DNA from: Haloplanus salinarum | GTDB taxonomy: Archaea; Halobacteriota; Halobacteria; Halobacteriales; Haloferacaceae | Length of the DNA stretch: 64,000 nt | Reading direction: 5' to 3' | Assembly (NCBI RefSeq): GCF_024498175.1 | Contig: NZ_CP101823.1 | Coordinates: 1,922,001 to 1,986,000, forward strand | Shown here: positions 1-7,192 of the stretch, one piece after another | Numbering within the stretch: the first letter of the stretch is position 1 | How the letters are laid out: every line of letters begins with the position of its first letter | Translations under genes and position numbers: made by a program | Notes under the pieces: model-generated | Databases searched by the model: none | Told to the model about the DNA's origin: nothing | The model's input: the letters and a program-made list of their open reading frames with translations, nothing else

Positions 1-163
1 CTCGAGTGAGTACGCCAACCTTCTGTTCGAGGAACTGTTTGTACACGATTCGGTAGAGGAATAGATCCTGAATCAGAACGTCACGGCCCTCACTGAGGAA
101 TGCTCCCACACCGTCTTTTCGGAGTTTTCGGAGTGATCGAGCGGGGAGTTTGTTGAGATCCAT
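1..163 (-). CDS. Partial unknown protein (N-terminus only)
   Basis: A minus-strand frame opens with ATG at 161-163 and runs off the left edge. It encodes 54 residues starting MDLNKLPARSLRKLRK and ending at the edge with VGVLTR. The piece is basic and amphipathic, with no signal peptide or membrane segment in the visible part. It lies upstream-to-downstream in the same direction as the glycosyltransferase and methyltransferase genes, so it is probably another member of the surface-glycan cluster. The family cannot be told from this fragment. Confidence 0.5.
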   Translation of the reverse strand, partial: MDLNKLPARSLRKLRKDGVGAFLSEGRDVLIQDLFLYRIVYKQFLEQKVGVLTR

Positions 164-268
164 ATCGAGTAGACAAAATAATAGAGAGGTTTTAATTGCA
201 CTGGATGTCAAGCAGATCTGTTTCAGGTCGTCCTAAATTTCAAAATATACTGTTTGGTGGTCCACGAT

Positions 269-1186
269 TCAGGATATATTTTCGGGATGCCAATCGCGTA
301 TGTATGGATATATCGATAGAAGATGAAAGGGTCGTTCTCCGAGTAGAGAAATCACGAAGTGGTAGTAGTATAGAACATCATATGGATAATCTATTATACA
401 TTTTCGAAATGCCACTGATGCCTCTTTCATCTCACCCATTTCTGCCAGCGCGATACCGCGATTGTACCTCCTTTTGGCTCTGTTCTCGGGTGTTAATTTG
501 TCTCCATGCTTCGAGAGAATAGTTCTCTCGCCCTTTGCGACCAGTTCAGCGTTCATACTCACACTGTCTGTCTGTTTGAAGCGCCGGCAGAGCACCTCGT
601 CAATTCCGAACAAGTCGTACTCTTCAAGAATCTGAAGATAGAAGTCCAGATCGGTAGAGTTAATCACGTCTTCGTCATGAATCCCCACTTCATCTAGGAT
701 ATCTGCTCTGAACGTGAGGAGAGATAGACCGCCGATTCTGTCGTACATATCTCTTATCAGATCATCGTATGTTATTCTCCCGTCGTAGCCCGGCTGAGAA
801 AGTTTCCTACTATCCACGACATCTTCGTATCCAGTCACGATTCCCGCGAACTTGTCAGAAAGTTCTCCCAGTTTGTTGATCGATTTTTCAAGATGCTGTG
901 GTAGTAGTACGTCATCAGAATCGAGGTAGGAGATATACATTCCTTCGGTCGCCTTGAGTCCTGTATTTCGGGCAACATTTTGGCCCCTATTTTCTTCATG
1001 TTCGATATATCGAATTCTGTCGTCGTTGTATCCTTCAATTATTTTCTGAGTGTTATCTTTGGATCCGTCGTCAACAATAACGATCTCGAAGTCATCGATC
1101 GTCTGTTCTAATACACTATCAACCGCTCTTGATATCGTGTCTTCTCGATTGTATGTGGGGATTACTACACTTATTTTCGGATTCAT
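269..1186 (-). CDS. Family 2 glycosyltransferase (GT-A fold)
   Basis: This 305-residue protein starts MNPKISVVIPTYNRE, the classic opening strand of GT2 enzymes. It continues with VIVDDGSKDNT near residues 37-47 (nucleotide-binding Asp) and YLDSDDVLLP near residue 90, the DxD-like metal site. The enzyme should transfer a sugar from a nucleotide donor to a lipid-linked or protein-linked glycan at the inner membrane face. No membrane helix is obvious, so it is likely peripheral; the C-terminal third has a TPR-like helical look (YNRGIALAEMGEMKEASVAFRKC). The start is ATG, with a TATA-like GGTTATATC near 1240. The gene is far richer in AT than the genes after 4.5 kb, as is usual for haloarchaeal glycan islands. 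Acceptor and donor are unknown. Confidence 0.88.
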   Translation of the reverse strand: MNPKISVVIPTYNREDTISRAVDSVLEQTIDDFEIVIVDDGSKDNTQKIIEGYNDDRIRYIEHEENRGQNVARNTGLKATEGMYISYLDSDDVLLPQHLEKSINKLGELSDKFAGIVTGYEDVVDSRKLSQPGYDGRITYDDLIRDMYDRIGGLSLLTFRADILDEVGIHDEDVINSTDLDFYLQILEEYDLFGIDEVLCRRFKQTDSVSMNAELVAKGERTILSKHGDKLTPENRAKRRYNRGIALAEMGEMKEASVAFRKCIIDYPYDVLYYYHFVISLLGERPFHLLSIYPYIRDWHPENIS

Positions 1187-1287
1187 TTATAACTGCGTGT
1201 GCATGGGAGTTGTTGTCATACTCCACCTCATGATATAACCGATCCGAATCCGTTTCTGGATAGACGGTGTCGTGGTTAACATAATCG

Positions 1288-2004
1288 TCACGATGGATCA
1301 GATCCTGCATCAACGAATACCATCAGGTTTTCATACACCCAGGTGGATCGGTCAACTTCGATCATATCTCGCAGGTTCTCTACAGCATCCGGATCATATT
1401 CAAAACCTCTTGATTCGAATTTTTTGTACCAGTATTCACGGGGCTGCTCATTCACGTGATGAGTACCCCCTTGCCCCGGTGTAGCAGCAGTCATAACAAT
1501 AGTCTTGCCAGCATCAGCAAGAGTGTCAACAAGAGTGTCCGCATACCGCTCCGGAAGGTGCTCAGCTAACTCAAAACAAAGAACTAAATCATATTCTTTT
1601 TCCGTATCATATCGATCACGTAAGTCATGCTGTTCTAGGTATTCTTCCGGAACTACTGCATGATCGAATGCGTCTGAATTACCCTCGATCCCTTTTATGT
1701 TAATTCCGTTCTCATAGAATAGTTCAAGATGCGCGCCGATTGCACACCCAAAATCAATCACGCAGTCGGGGGCAAAATATTGTCTGATTGCTCTCGAAAT
1801 ATTCTCTGCGTCCGTTCTCCAAGGATCCTTTTTTCTTTTTGAGTAATAATTTTCACTATATATGAAATTAGGTCCGATAACTCGTAGTGAATCGAGACTT
1901 CCTAATAGAAAATTGATAGCCGTTCTATACATCTGATAAACTGGCCGTAAAAAAAAGAGAATGGGTTCGGGGAATTTCTCTGAAACCCACTTTTTCACGT
2001 CCAT
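1288..2004 (-). CDS. SAM-dependent methyltransferase (class I)
   Basis: I take the ATG at 2002-2004, giving 238 residues starting MDVKKWVSEKFPEP. An in-frame extension to 2076 adds an atypical N-terminus and would overrun a TATA-like AGATATAATT at 2030-2039, which sits at the right distance for a leaderless start at 2004. SAM motif I is VIDFGCAIGAH at residues 82-92; the acidic post-I residue is in IKGIEGN, and LCFELAEHLP follows as motif IV. Such enzymes in glycan clusters methylate sugars or lipid carriers, but the substrate is not visible. It is AT-rich like its neighbours and cotranscription with the glycosyltransferase (about 100 bases apart) is plausible. Confidence 0.8.
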   Translation of the reverse strand: MDVKKWVSEKFPEPILFFLRPVYQMYRTAINFLLGSLDSLRVIGPNFIYSENYYSKRKKDPWRTDAENISRAIRQYFAPDCVIDFGCAIGAHLELFYENGINIKGIEGNSDAFDHAVVPEEYLEQHDLRDRYDTEKEYDLVLCFELAEHLPERYADTLVDTLADAGKTIVMTAATPGQGGTHHVNEQPREYWYKKFESRGFEYDPDAVENLRDMIEVDRSTWVYENLMVFVDAGSDPS

Positions 2005-2246
2005 CACGTTGTGATATATACGAGGAGAATTATATCTTTCGGAAAGTGATAAATGAAAATGGCACACAAGCAACAATAGTAGTGTGAATTTGTGCGCACG
2101 TCATCAATATGTATGTTCGTGTCTGGTTTAATAGCCGAATCAGTTATCAAATATGTATCGCGGCTTTGCGAAATCAAATAGTCACCCTTCTAAGGAGCGA
2201 GACGATTAGTTGACTCCGATAGTATCAACAAAATTAAACATATTTA

Positions 2247-2432
2247 TCATGATCGGCGAACGAGAGAGTCGTACCAGTCTCGATTTTCATGGTACCAGTC
2301 CACGAATCGTTGTGCGCCCTCCCTGATTGGTACACTCGGTTCGTAGTCAAGCAGCTTCTTAGCCTTCGTTATATCTGCATGGGTGTGTTCCACGGTAGCG
2401 TTGCGATAAGGAACGAGGCGGTCAAAGATTTG
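2247..2432 (-). pseudogene. 3' remnant of NAD-dependent sugar epimerase/dehydratase
   Basis: A minus-strand frame without a start reads DRLVPYRNATVEHTHADITK followed by AKKLLDYEPSVPIREG and ends VDWYHENRDWYDSLVRRS at a TGA at 2247-2249. The HTHADI-(x)-KA-(x)-LLGYEP-(x)-IREG-(x)-FVDWY pattern is the C-terminus of UDP-glucose/UDP-glucuronate 4-epimerase-like SDR enzymes of haloarchaea. The Rossmann fold and catalytic YxxxK are missing. The frame stops at 2439-2441, at the left border of the IS6-type element. The matching 5' end lies on the other side of the element at 3084-3104, so this is one gene whose middle was lost. Confidence 0.8.
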
Positions 2433-3084
2433 AGTGATCTATGCTCTCGTCCGACCGCCTCAGCGGCGATAGCGACCGCTTCGAGTTAGAATTTCTGGAG
2501 CGAGAGGCGACACCCGAGCCGGTGATGAAGCTCGGTATTCGACTCCATTTGGCTGGACTATCACTTTCGGATACCGTCTCAGTTCTTGATATATTGGGTG
2601 TCGATCGTCATCGAAGCACCGTGCATCGGTGGGTACAGAAGGCCGATTTACAGCTGACAGACGGTGCTGACCCGAATCACCTTGCGGTTGACGAAACCGT
2701 GATTCAACTGAATGATGAGCGATACTGGCTGTACGCTGCTATCGATCCCGATACCAACCGCCTGCTTCATATTCGGCTCTATCCGACGAGAACCACCGCG
2801 ATCACCTTGATGTTTCTCTCAGAATTACGCGAGAAACATCAGGTCGACGACGCAGTCTTTCTCGTCGACGGTGCACCGTGGTTGCAGGCAGCCTGCCACC
2901 GACACGGGCTACGATTCCAGCATATTACACATGGGAATCGGAATGCCGTTGAAGATATATTTCGTGAGGTAAAACAACGAACTAACCAGTTCTCGTATAT
3001 GTTCAGTCACGTCGAACCGAGTACCGCTGAAAATCGGTTACAAGCGTTTGCTTTCGCATGGAACCAGCTTATCTAGACACTACC
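2431..3084 (+). mobile_element. IS6-family insertion sequence
   Basis: The element consists of one transposase gene and short flanks. The right end, read inward from 3084, is TAGTGTCTAGATAAGCTGG, typical of terminal repeats of the halophile IS6 group. The left end is only loosely similar (GAGTGATCTATGCTC near 2434-2448), and I find no clear 8-bp target duplication. That fits an old copy, or one whose left flank was remodelled by an adjacent deletion, a known outcome of IS6 replicative transposition. It sits exactly between the two ends of a disrupted epimerase gene. The exact left border is uncertain by about 10 bases. Confidence 0.75.
2441..3076 (+). CDS. IS6-family DDE transposase
   Basis: This 211-residue protein is close to full length for the halophile IS6 (ISH15-like) transposases. 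A short helix-turn-helix region (TVSVLDILGVDRHRSTVHRW, residues 45-64) precedes the RNase H-like catalytic core. The acidic triad is D84 in LAVDETVIQL, D143 in FLVDGAPWLQ and E171 in HGNRNAVEDIF; the C-terminal FAFAWNQLI is characteristic of the family. The reading frame is intact, so the protein could still be active. The enzyme acts on its own terminal repeats by replicative, cointegrate-forming transposition. The start is ATG at 2441, very close to the element's left end. Confidence 0.93.
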   Translation: MLSSDRLSGDSDRFELEFLEREATPEPVMKLGIRLHLAGLSLSDTVSVLDILGVDRHRSTVHRWVQKADLQLTDGADPNHLAVDETVIQLNDERYWLYAAIDPDTNRLLHIRLYPTRTTAITLMFLSELREKHQVDDAVFLVDGAPWLQAACHRHGLRFQHITHGNRNAVEDIFREVKQRTNQFSYMFSHVEPSTAENRLQAFAFAWNQLI

Positions 3085-3104
3085 CCCGTCACGAGTATCT
3101 CCAT
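3084..3104 (-). pseudogene. 5' stub of the disrupted epimerase gene
   Basis: On the minus strand the ATG at 3102-3104 begins MEILVTG, the opening beta strand and first glycines of the Rossmann GxxGxxG of SDR epimerases. After seven codons the sequence passes into the right end of the IS6 element. A second in-frame ATG lies at 3123-3125 (MGISSSIMEILVTG). Together with the C-terminal remnant at 2247-2432 this shows that the element replaced roughly 240-250 internal codons of one gene. Confidence 0.72.
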
Positions 3105-3160
3105 TATTGAACTCGAAATACCCATCGCTGAAAAATCCCCCGAAACGTCCGGGACGACGC

Positions 3161-3176
3161 TTAATATTTATTTAAA
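3161..3176 (-). promoter_or_regulatory. TATA box of the disrupted epimerase gene
   Basis: Read on the minus strand the site is TTTAAATAAATATTAA, a strong archaeal TATA element in an otherwise non-coding gap (3126-3308). It lies about 40-60 bases before the two possible ATG codons of the epimerase stub. It should now fire antisense into the IS element. The rest of the 3126-3308 gap shows no gene. Confidence 0.55.
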
Positions 3177-3308
3177 CCCTTTCCCGAGTATACGAAAATA
3201 GCTGAGCAATAATATTGTCTCACCGTCTAGGTTGTGATTCCAATCTACGACGATCCTCAGGATATCCAAACAACGAGTATCGAGTACTCAGTTATGAAAA
3301 TGTAGAAT

Positions 3309-4313
3309 CTACTTGTAGCCAAGAGATCGGAGCCGTCTGTCAACAATATCTTCATTCACAGATTCATCTTCTACCGGTGGCTCTATTCGCACTTCTTTTC
3401 TATGTTCATAACTAAACTCCATATAGGGAACAACACAGAGTTCCTCGGTCCGAATATTCCCTGGATGCTCCCACTGTCGAGGTCCGAATGGATACAATCT
3501 CTCACCCAATAGTTCTCCGTGATCAGAGGTAAGGGCTGTTTTCCCCGGCAAGGACTTCTCGAGGAGTTGGCACTCCTCAATAACACACTCTAATGTTTCC
3601 CGATATGCTGTGCGAACTTCATCTCGTTCAATTCCCTCTTTTAAAATATCCCGATAGGACGCAGTCTTGATTTCTTTCGAATCCATGTTGGTGTATTCGC
3701 GTCCAGGATCCAATCCGCCGATCGTTTTTCCCGTACGACGCCGTATAGATTCTGCAGTGCTACCTAAAAATGGCGCATGAGGTTGTAAGAAATGGATCAA
3801 TAACCGCTTATTCGGATAATTATTCGCTGCTTCAACGGCTGCTTGGCGTACTTTATCTGGCTTAATAGTCTGTGTCTCCTTATCCCATTCCTCAAGTAGC
3901 GAGATTGTATCGTAGAACACATTGCAATAATCCTCAAATTCAAATTGGAATTTGAGCGTTTGGGGATTAGCTGTCACATAAACAATGTCATGATAAGGTG
4001 GATTTTCAAACGTTGAGCGGAGAAAATCAGGTGTGCGTGATTCTAATGTCACTCGTTTCTCAATAGAGCCGGCATCATAAGGAGAGACCCGACAAAACTC
4101 ATCGTATCTACAAGCATCAAGTAATAAAAGATTATCCCAATCCTTTGCAAGAATCGAGGTGCCTCGCCCATATTGTAGATTCCAAATAAGATTGCGAAAA
4201 ACATGCGCTGGAGTCAGCGATTTCCTTGCCAAATATAAAAGAGATCGTTGGGAAAGTTCTAGCAGTCCTTTTTCTTGAAGAATAGACATGCCTTGATGTA
4301 CAGTTTCTTTCAT
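3309..4313 (-). CDS. Sulfatase-fold hydrolase/transferase, AT-rich copy
   Basis: This 334-residue protein of the alkaline phosphatase/sulfatase superfamily has the first metal site in NLLLLDACRYDEF (residues about 60-72) and the second in TSDHGELLGERLYPFG (about 268-283). HFLQPHAPF is the mid-domain His motif. There is no Cys-x-Pro-x-Arg formylglycine signature, so sulfate ester cleavage is not assured. Members of this group in archaeal glycan clusters may add or remove sulfate, phosphate or phosphoglycerol groups. No signal peptide is seen, which suggests a cytoplasmic site. The C-terminus DRRLRSLGYK shares the LxxLGY ending with three other paralogues downstream. Its low GC marks it as part of the island. 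Confidence 0.8.
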   Translation of the reverse strand: MKETVHQGMSILQEKGLLELSQRSLLYLARKSLTPAHVFRNLIWNLQYGRGTSILAKDWDNLLLLDACRYDEFCRVSPYDAGSIEKRVTLESRTPDFLRSTFENPPYHDIVYVTANPQTLKFQFEFEDYCNVFYDTISLLEEWDKETQTIKPDKVRQAAVEAANNYPNKRLLIHFLQPHAPFLGSTAESIRRRTGKTIGGLDPGREYTNMDSKEIKTASYRDILKEGIERDEVRTAYRETLECVIEECQLLEKSLPGKTALTSDHGELLGERLYPFGPRQWEHPGNIRTEELCVVPYMEFSYEHRKEVRIEPPVEDESVNEDIVDRRLRSLGYK

Positions 4314-4337
4314 AGTGGTAGAGTTTCTTCTGATACG

Positions 4338-4541
4338 TTATTCATCTTTCGTACTGGCGTGTGGATGGCTCAAGTTCCAACCTTTATTTGTCATATATTT
4401 AATATTACTGACGATGGCGACGTTTCTTGAACCAAAGATACGTCTTGCTGGAGGTGACAATTGGGCGTAGACCTCGTCATTGATCTCGAACGTGTTGAGT
4501 GATCGATAGGAAAGGTCATCAAGGCGTAACCACCGACAGCG
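4338..4541 (-). other. 67-codon open frame continuing past a sulfatase stop
   Basis: Immediately after the TAG (4542-4544) of the next sulfatase gene, the same frame stays open for 67 codons to a TAA at 4338-4340. It reads RLDDLSYRSLNTFEINDEVY, then AQLSPPARRIFGSRN and ends NLSHPHASTKDE. It has no ATG near its start and recognises no family. GC falls within this stretch from normal to AT-rich. It may be a decayed gene end left at the edge of the island, or chance. Nothing else is visible between 4314 and 4541. Confidence 0.25.
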
Positions 4542-5528
4542 CTACAGATACCCCAGTTGTTCCAGCCGCTCTTCCACCGACACAGTCTCGTCATCCGTAC
4601 TGGGCGCCGACGCCGTCGGTTCGCACGTCCCCTCGTCGGTCGCCGTCGTCTCGACCCACGGCACGTTCCGCATACACGGGAGCGGACAGCCGATGACGTG
4701 CCGGTAGAAGCCGAATTCGCCGAACGCCTCGCCGTGGTCGGCGGTGATCGCCACCGTCTCCGCGTCGACGTTCTCCAGGAGCACCGCCACGTCGTCCAGC
4801 ACGAACCGGAGGGTGTCGAGGTAGGCCTCCCACACCTCTTCACGGGAGGCGGTCCCCGACTTGAGCGCGTCGAACGGTCGCCACAGCTCCTCGCCGGCCA
4901 GCGGGTACGGATCGTGCGGATACAGGTAGTGGACGATCAGCCGGTCCGAATCGACGGAGCGCGCGACGTCGATGGTTCGTTCCGTCGTGTGTCGCGGATG
5001 GCGTCGCGTCCGGTCGTCCTCGCCGACCATCCACTCGTCGCCGACGTCGGCCCGCCACAGTTCCTCCAGGTAGCCGAAGTCCTCGGGGTCGACCACATCG
5101 TACGCCGAGGGGCCGAACGGGATGGCAGCCGAGCCAGTCTCGCCGCCCTCGCCGAACACGCGGTCGGTGTACCCGTTGCCGGTGACGAGGGCGGTCCGTC
5201 GGACCTCGTCCAGATAGTCCTTCGTGAAGGTGTGGTTGAGCCACTCGAAGGAGGTACTCCCGACGGACCGCATCGACTCGACCTCGGTGATGAACTCGTA
5301 CTCGTCGGCGACCTCGCGGAGTGCGTCGACCCGACACGCATCGAGGATTATCAGCAGGTCCCAGTCGCGCTCGTAGACGTTCGTCCCGTAGGGGACGTGC
5401 TGGGTGATGCTGAGCAACGCGGCGACGTAGACGTAGTACAGCGGTCGGGCGAGGCGTGCCGGGAGCGATCGGTCCCCGGATCGAAGGGTCGAGAGGCTCT
5501 CGGAGAGCCAGTCGGTGAAACTAATCAT
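4542..5528 (-). CDS. Sulfatase-fold hydrolase/transferase
   Basis: This 328-residue protein is a paralogue of the gene at 3309-4313, with matching motifs LLIILDACRVDAL (residues about 58-70), HYLYPHDPYP and AITADHGEAFGEFGFY (near 265). Its C-terminus is ERLEQLGYL. A short hydrophobic stretch near residues 28-42 (ARPLYYVYVAALLSI) may be a membrane anchor or a buried helix. No Cys-type sulfatase signature is present, so the exact transferred group is unknown. Unlike its AT-rich paralogue it has the high GC of the bulk chromosome. A TATA-like GAAATATAATA lies about 35-45 bases before the ATG. Probable role: modification of surface glycans or their lipid carriers. Confidence 0.8.
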   Translation of the reverse strand: MISFTDWLSESLSTLRSGDRSLPARLARPLYYVYVAALLSITQHVPYGTNVYERDWDLLIILDACRVDALREVADEYEFITEVESMRSVGSTSFEWLNHTFTKDYLDEVRRTALVTGNGYTDRVFGEGGETGSAAIPFGPSAYDVVDPEDFGYLEELWRADVGDEWMVGEDDRTRRHPRHTTERTIDVARSVDSDRLIVHYLYPHDPYPLAGEELWRPFDALKSGTASREEVWEAYLDTLRFVLDDVAVLLENVDAETVAITADHGEAFGEFGFYRHVIGCPLPCMRNVPWVETTATDEGTCEPTASAPSTDDETVSVEERLEQLGYL

Positions 5529-5559
5529 ATGGAGGCCGTGCGTCGTTCAAAACGCAGTC

Positions 5560-5572
5560 GGCGTATTATATT
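5560..5572 (-). promoter_or_regulatory. TATA-like element before the 5528 start
   Basis: On the minus strand the sequence is GAAATATAATACG, the only AT-rich run in the gap between the flippase stop and the sulfatase ATG. It is suitably placed to start transcription just before 5528. Confidence 0.4.
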
Positions 5573-5657
5573 TCTCGTTTCCACCGGTTCACGGGCGCCG
5601 GCTGGATATCTTCCACCGAGGTACAGCACGCCAGTCGTGGTGCTCGCCATCGATGAT

Positions 5658-5681
5658 GGCCGTCTCGAAGTGGAGACGGCC
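5658..5681 (-). terminator. Hairpin just after the flippase stop codon
   Basis: A perfect 9-bp stem, GGCCGTCTC paired with GAGACGGCC, encloses a 6-base loop and starts eight bases beyond the flippase TGA. No T-run follows, so it is a possible terminator or RNA-stability hairpin rather than a proven one. Confidence 0.3.
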
Positions 5682-5688
5682 GACAGCC

Positions 5689-7122
5689 TCAGCCGAAATA
5701 CTCGACGGGCAGGTTCTCCCGAACGGTCGTCCGGAACGTCGGGGAGAGGCCGGACAGTACCGTGAAGTACGCCCCGGCACCCAGACCGACAAGCAGGAGC
5801 ACTAGGGCGAAGTTGTGTCCGAGAAGACGGTAGCTCTCTTCGACCCGCAGACCGCCGTAGGCGACGGCACCACAGACGCCAGCGGCGAGGACCTGCTTGC
5901 CCACCATCGCGTAGGGCAGGTCGAAGTCGACCAACTTGGCGGTGTACCGGTACGCCACCACGGCACCGATCCCGGCCGAGAGGGCGGTGGCGACGGCGGC
6001 GCCGAGCCACCCGTAGAAGTACACTAGCGCCAGGTTCAGCGTCGCGTTCGAGCCGATGAAGACGAGATTGACGTTGAACGTCAGATCGGGTCGATCGATG
6101 GCACCGAGGGTCGTGATCAGTTGCTTCTGGTAGGATCGGAGTAGCGCCGCGACGACGAGGGTCGTCAGCACCGTTCCACCGACAGTGAACTCCCGCCCGT
6201 AGATGCGGAGGATGCGCGGGCCGAGGATGGCAGCGCCGACGAGACCGGGAACGAGTATCAGGCCGGCGTAGCGAAGTGCGTCCTCTAGAATCGGTGCGGC
6301 CGCCTGGTTCTCGGCGTCGGCGGTGGCACTGCTGATCTCGGGGAAGGTCGCGTTGCTGATCGCGGTGTCGAACGTCAGCAGGAAGGTGGTGATCGTCCAA
6401 GCGACGGAGTAGACGCCGATGAGATCCGAGGAGACGAACAGGCCGAGGACGGTGACATCGACCCAGCCGAACGCCCGACGTTCGACGGAGCCGAGCCACG
6501 CGAACTTGGCGTACTCGAAGAGTTCGACGAAGTGACGACGGGACGGGAGGCTGATCGACGGCCCAGCGAGCCAGATACCGACCACCCCGATGAGCGCGTA
6601 GCTGAGCGCCTGGCCGGCGAGCATCCCGATCAGTTCGAATCCCAGCACGACCAAGCCGATCTGGGTGACGCTCCGGAGGATCATCCGGACCGGCGATAGC
6701 AGTCCTTGGACGTGAACGAGGTGACTGCCCGTGAGCGCCGCCCCGCTCATGGCGTTCAGCAGCGTCGCAAAGAGGATGAGGAGGACGAAGCCGACCACCG
6801 GTCGACCGATGTACGCCTCGAGCGGTCCCCGAAACGCGTACACCAGCGCCGACATGGCGACGAACGTGATCAGCAGCGACAGCGTACCGGCGGTGAAGAA
6901 CTCGTCCGAATCCTCGCCTTCGCTCATCCGCTTTTGCACGGCGGTGGTGATGCCGACCTTCCCCACGATGCCGACCCACGCCACAACCGCGAGTACCAGC
7001 GAGTACGTGCCGAGGACGCCCGCCCCGAGGAGTCGCGCGAAGTAGAGGGTCGCTACAAAGCCGGCGACGGAGCCGGCGACCTTCGACCCGAAGACGATCA
7101 GCGAGGTCTGACCGATCCTCAT
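5689..7122 (-). CDS. Polysaccharide flippase, Wzx/MATE-like (oligosaccharide exporter)
   Basis: I choose the ATG at 7120-7122, giving 477 residues starting MRIGQTSLIVFGSKVAGSVAGF; longer frames add only atypical sequence. The protein has about 12-14 hydrophobic helices with the MOP-superfamily layout: an N-terminal bundle beginning ARLLGAGVLGTYSL, then a second repeat near SVERRAFGWVDVTVLGLFVS. Such proteins flip lipid-linked oligosaccharide across the membrane. It sits between sulfatase-fold genes and close to aglF and aglJ, which supports a role in exporting the glycan made here. The specific substrate cannot be read from sequence. Confidence 0.85.
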   Translation of the reverse strand: MRIGQTSLIVFGSKVAGSVAGFVATLYFARLLGAGVLGTYSLVLAVVAWVGIVGKVGITTAVQKRMSEGEDSDEFFTAGTLSLLITFVAMSALVYAFRGPLEAYIGRPVVGFVLLILFATLLNAMSGAALTGSHLVHVQGLLSPVRMILRSVTQIGLVVLGFELIGMLAGQALSYALIGVVGIWLAGPSISLPSRRHFVELFEYAKFAWLGSVERRAFGWVDVTVLGLFVSSDLIGVYSVAWTITTFLLTFDTAISNATFPEISSATADAENQAAAPILEDALRYAGLILVPGLVGAAILGPRILRIYGREFTVGGTVLTTLVVAALLRSYQKQLITTLGAIDRPDLTFNVNLVFIGSNATLNLALVYFYGWLGAAVATALSAGIGAVVAYRYTAKLVDFDLPYAMVGKQVLAAGVCGAVAYGGLRVEESYRLLGHNFALVLLLVGLGAGAYFTVLSGLSPTFRTTVRENLPVEYFG

Positions 7123-7192
7123 GGGCAGCGCTCCCGGTGGGCGAACGGTAGCGTGGAGTGATAGGTCACGAGATGAGACACGAATCGACGGT

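Noticed and set aside
2431-3084. Target-site duplication around the IS6 element
   Set aside because: The 8 bases on each side do not match; the deletion model explains their absence.
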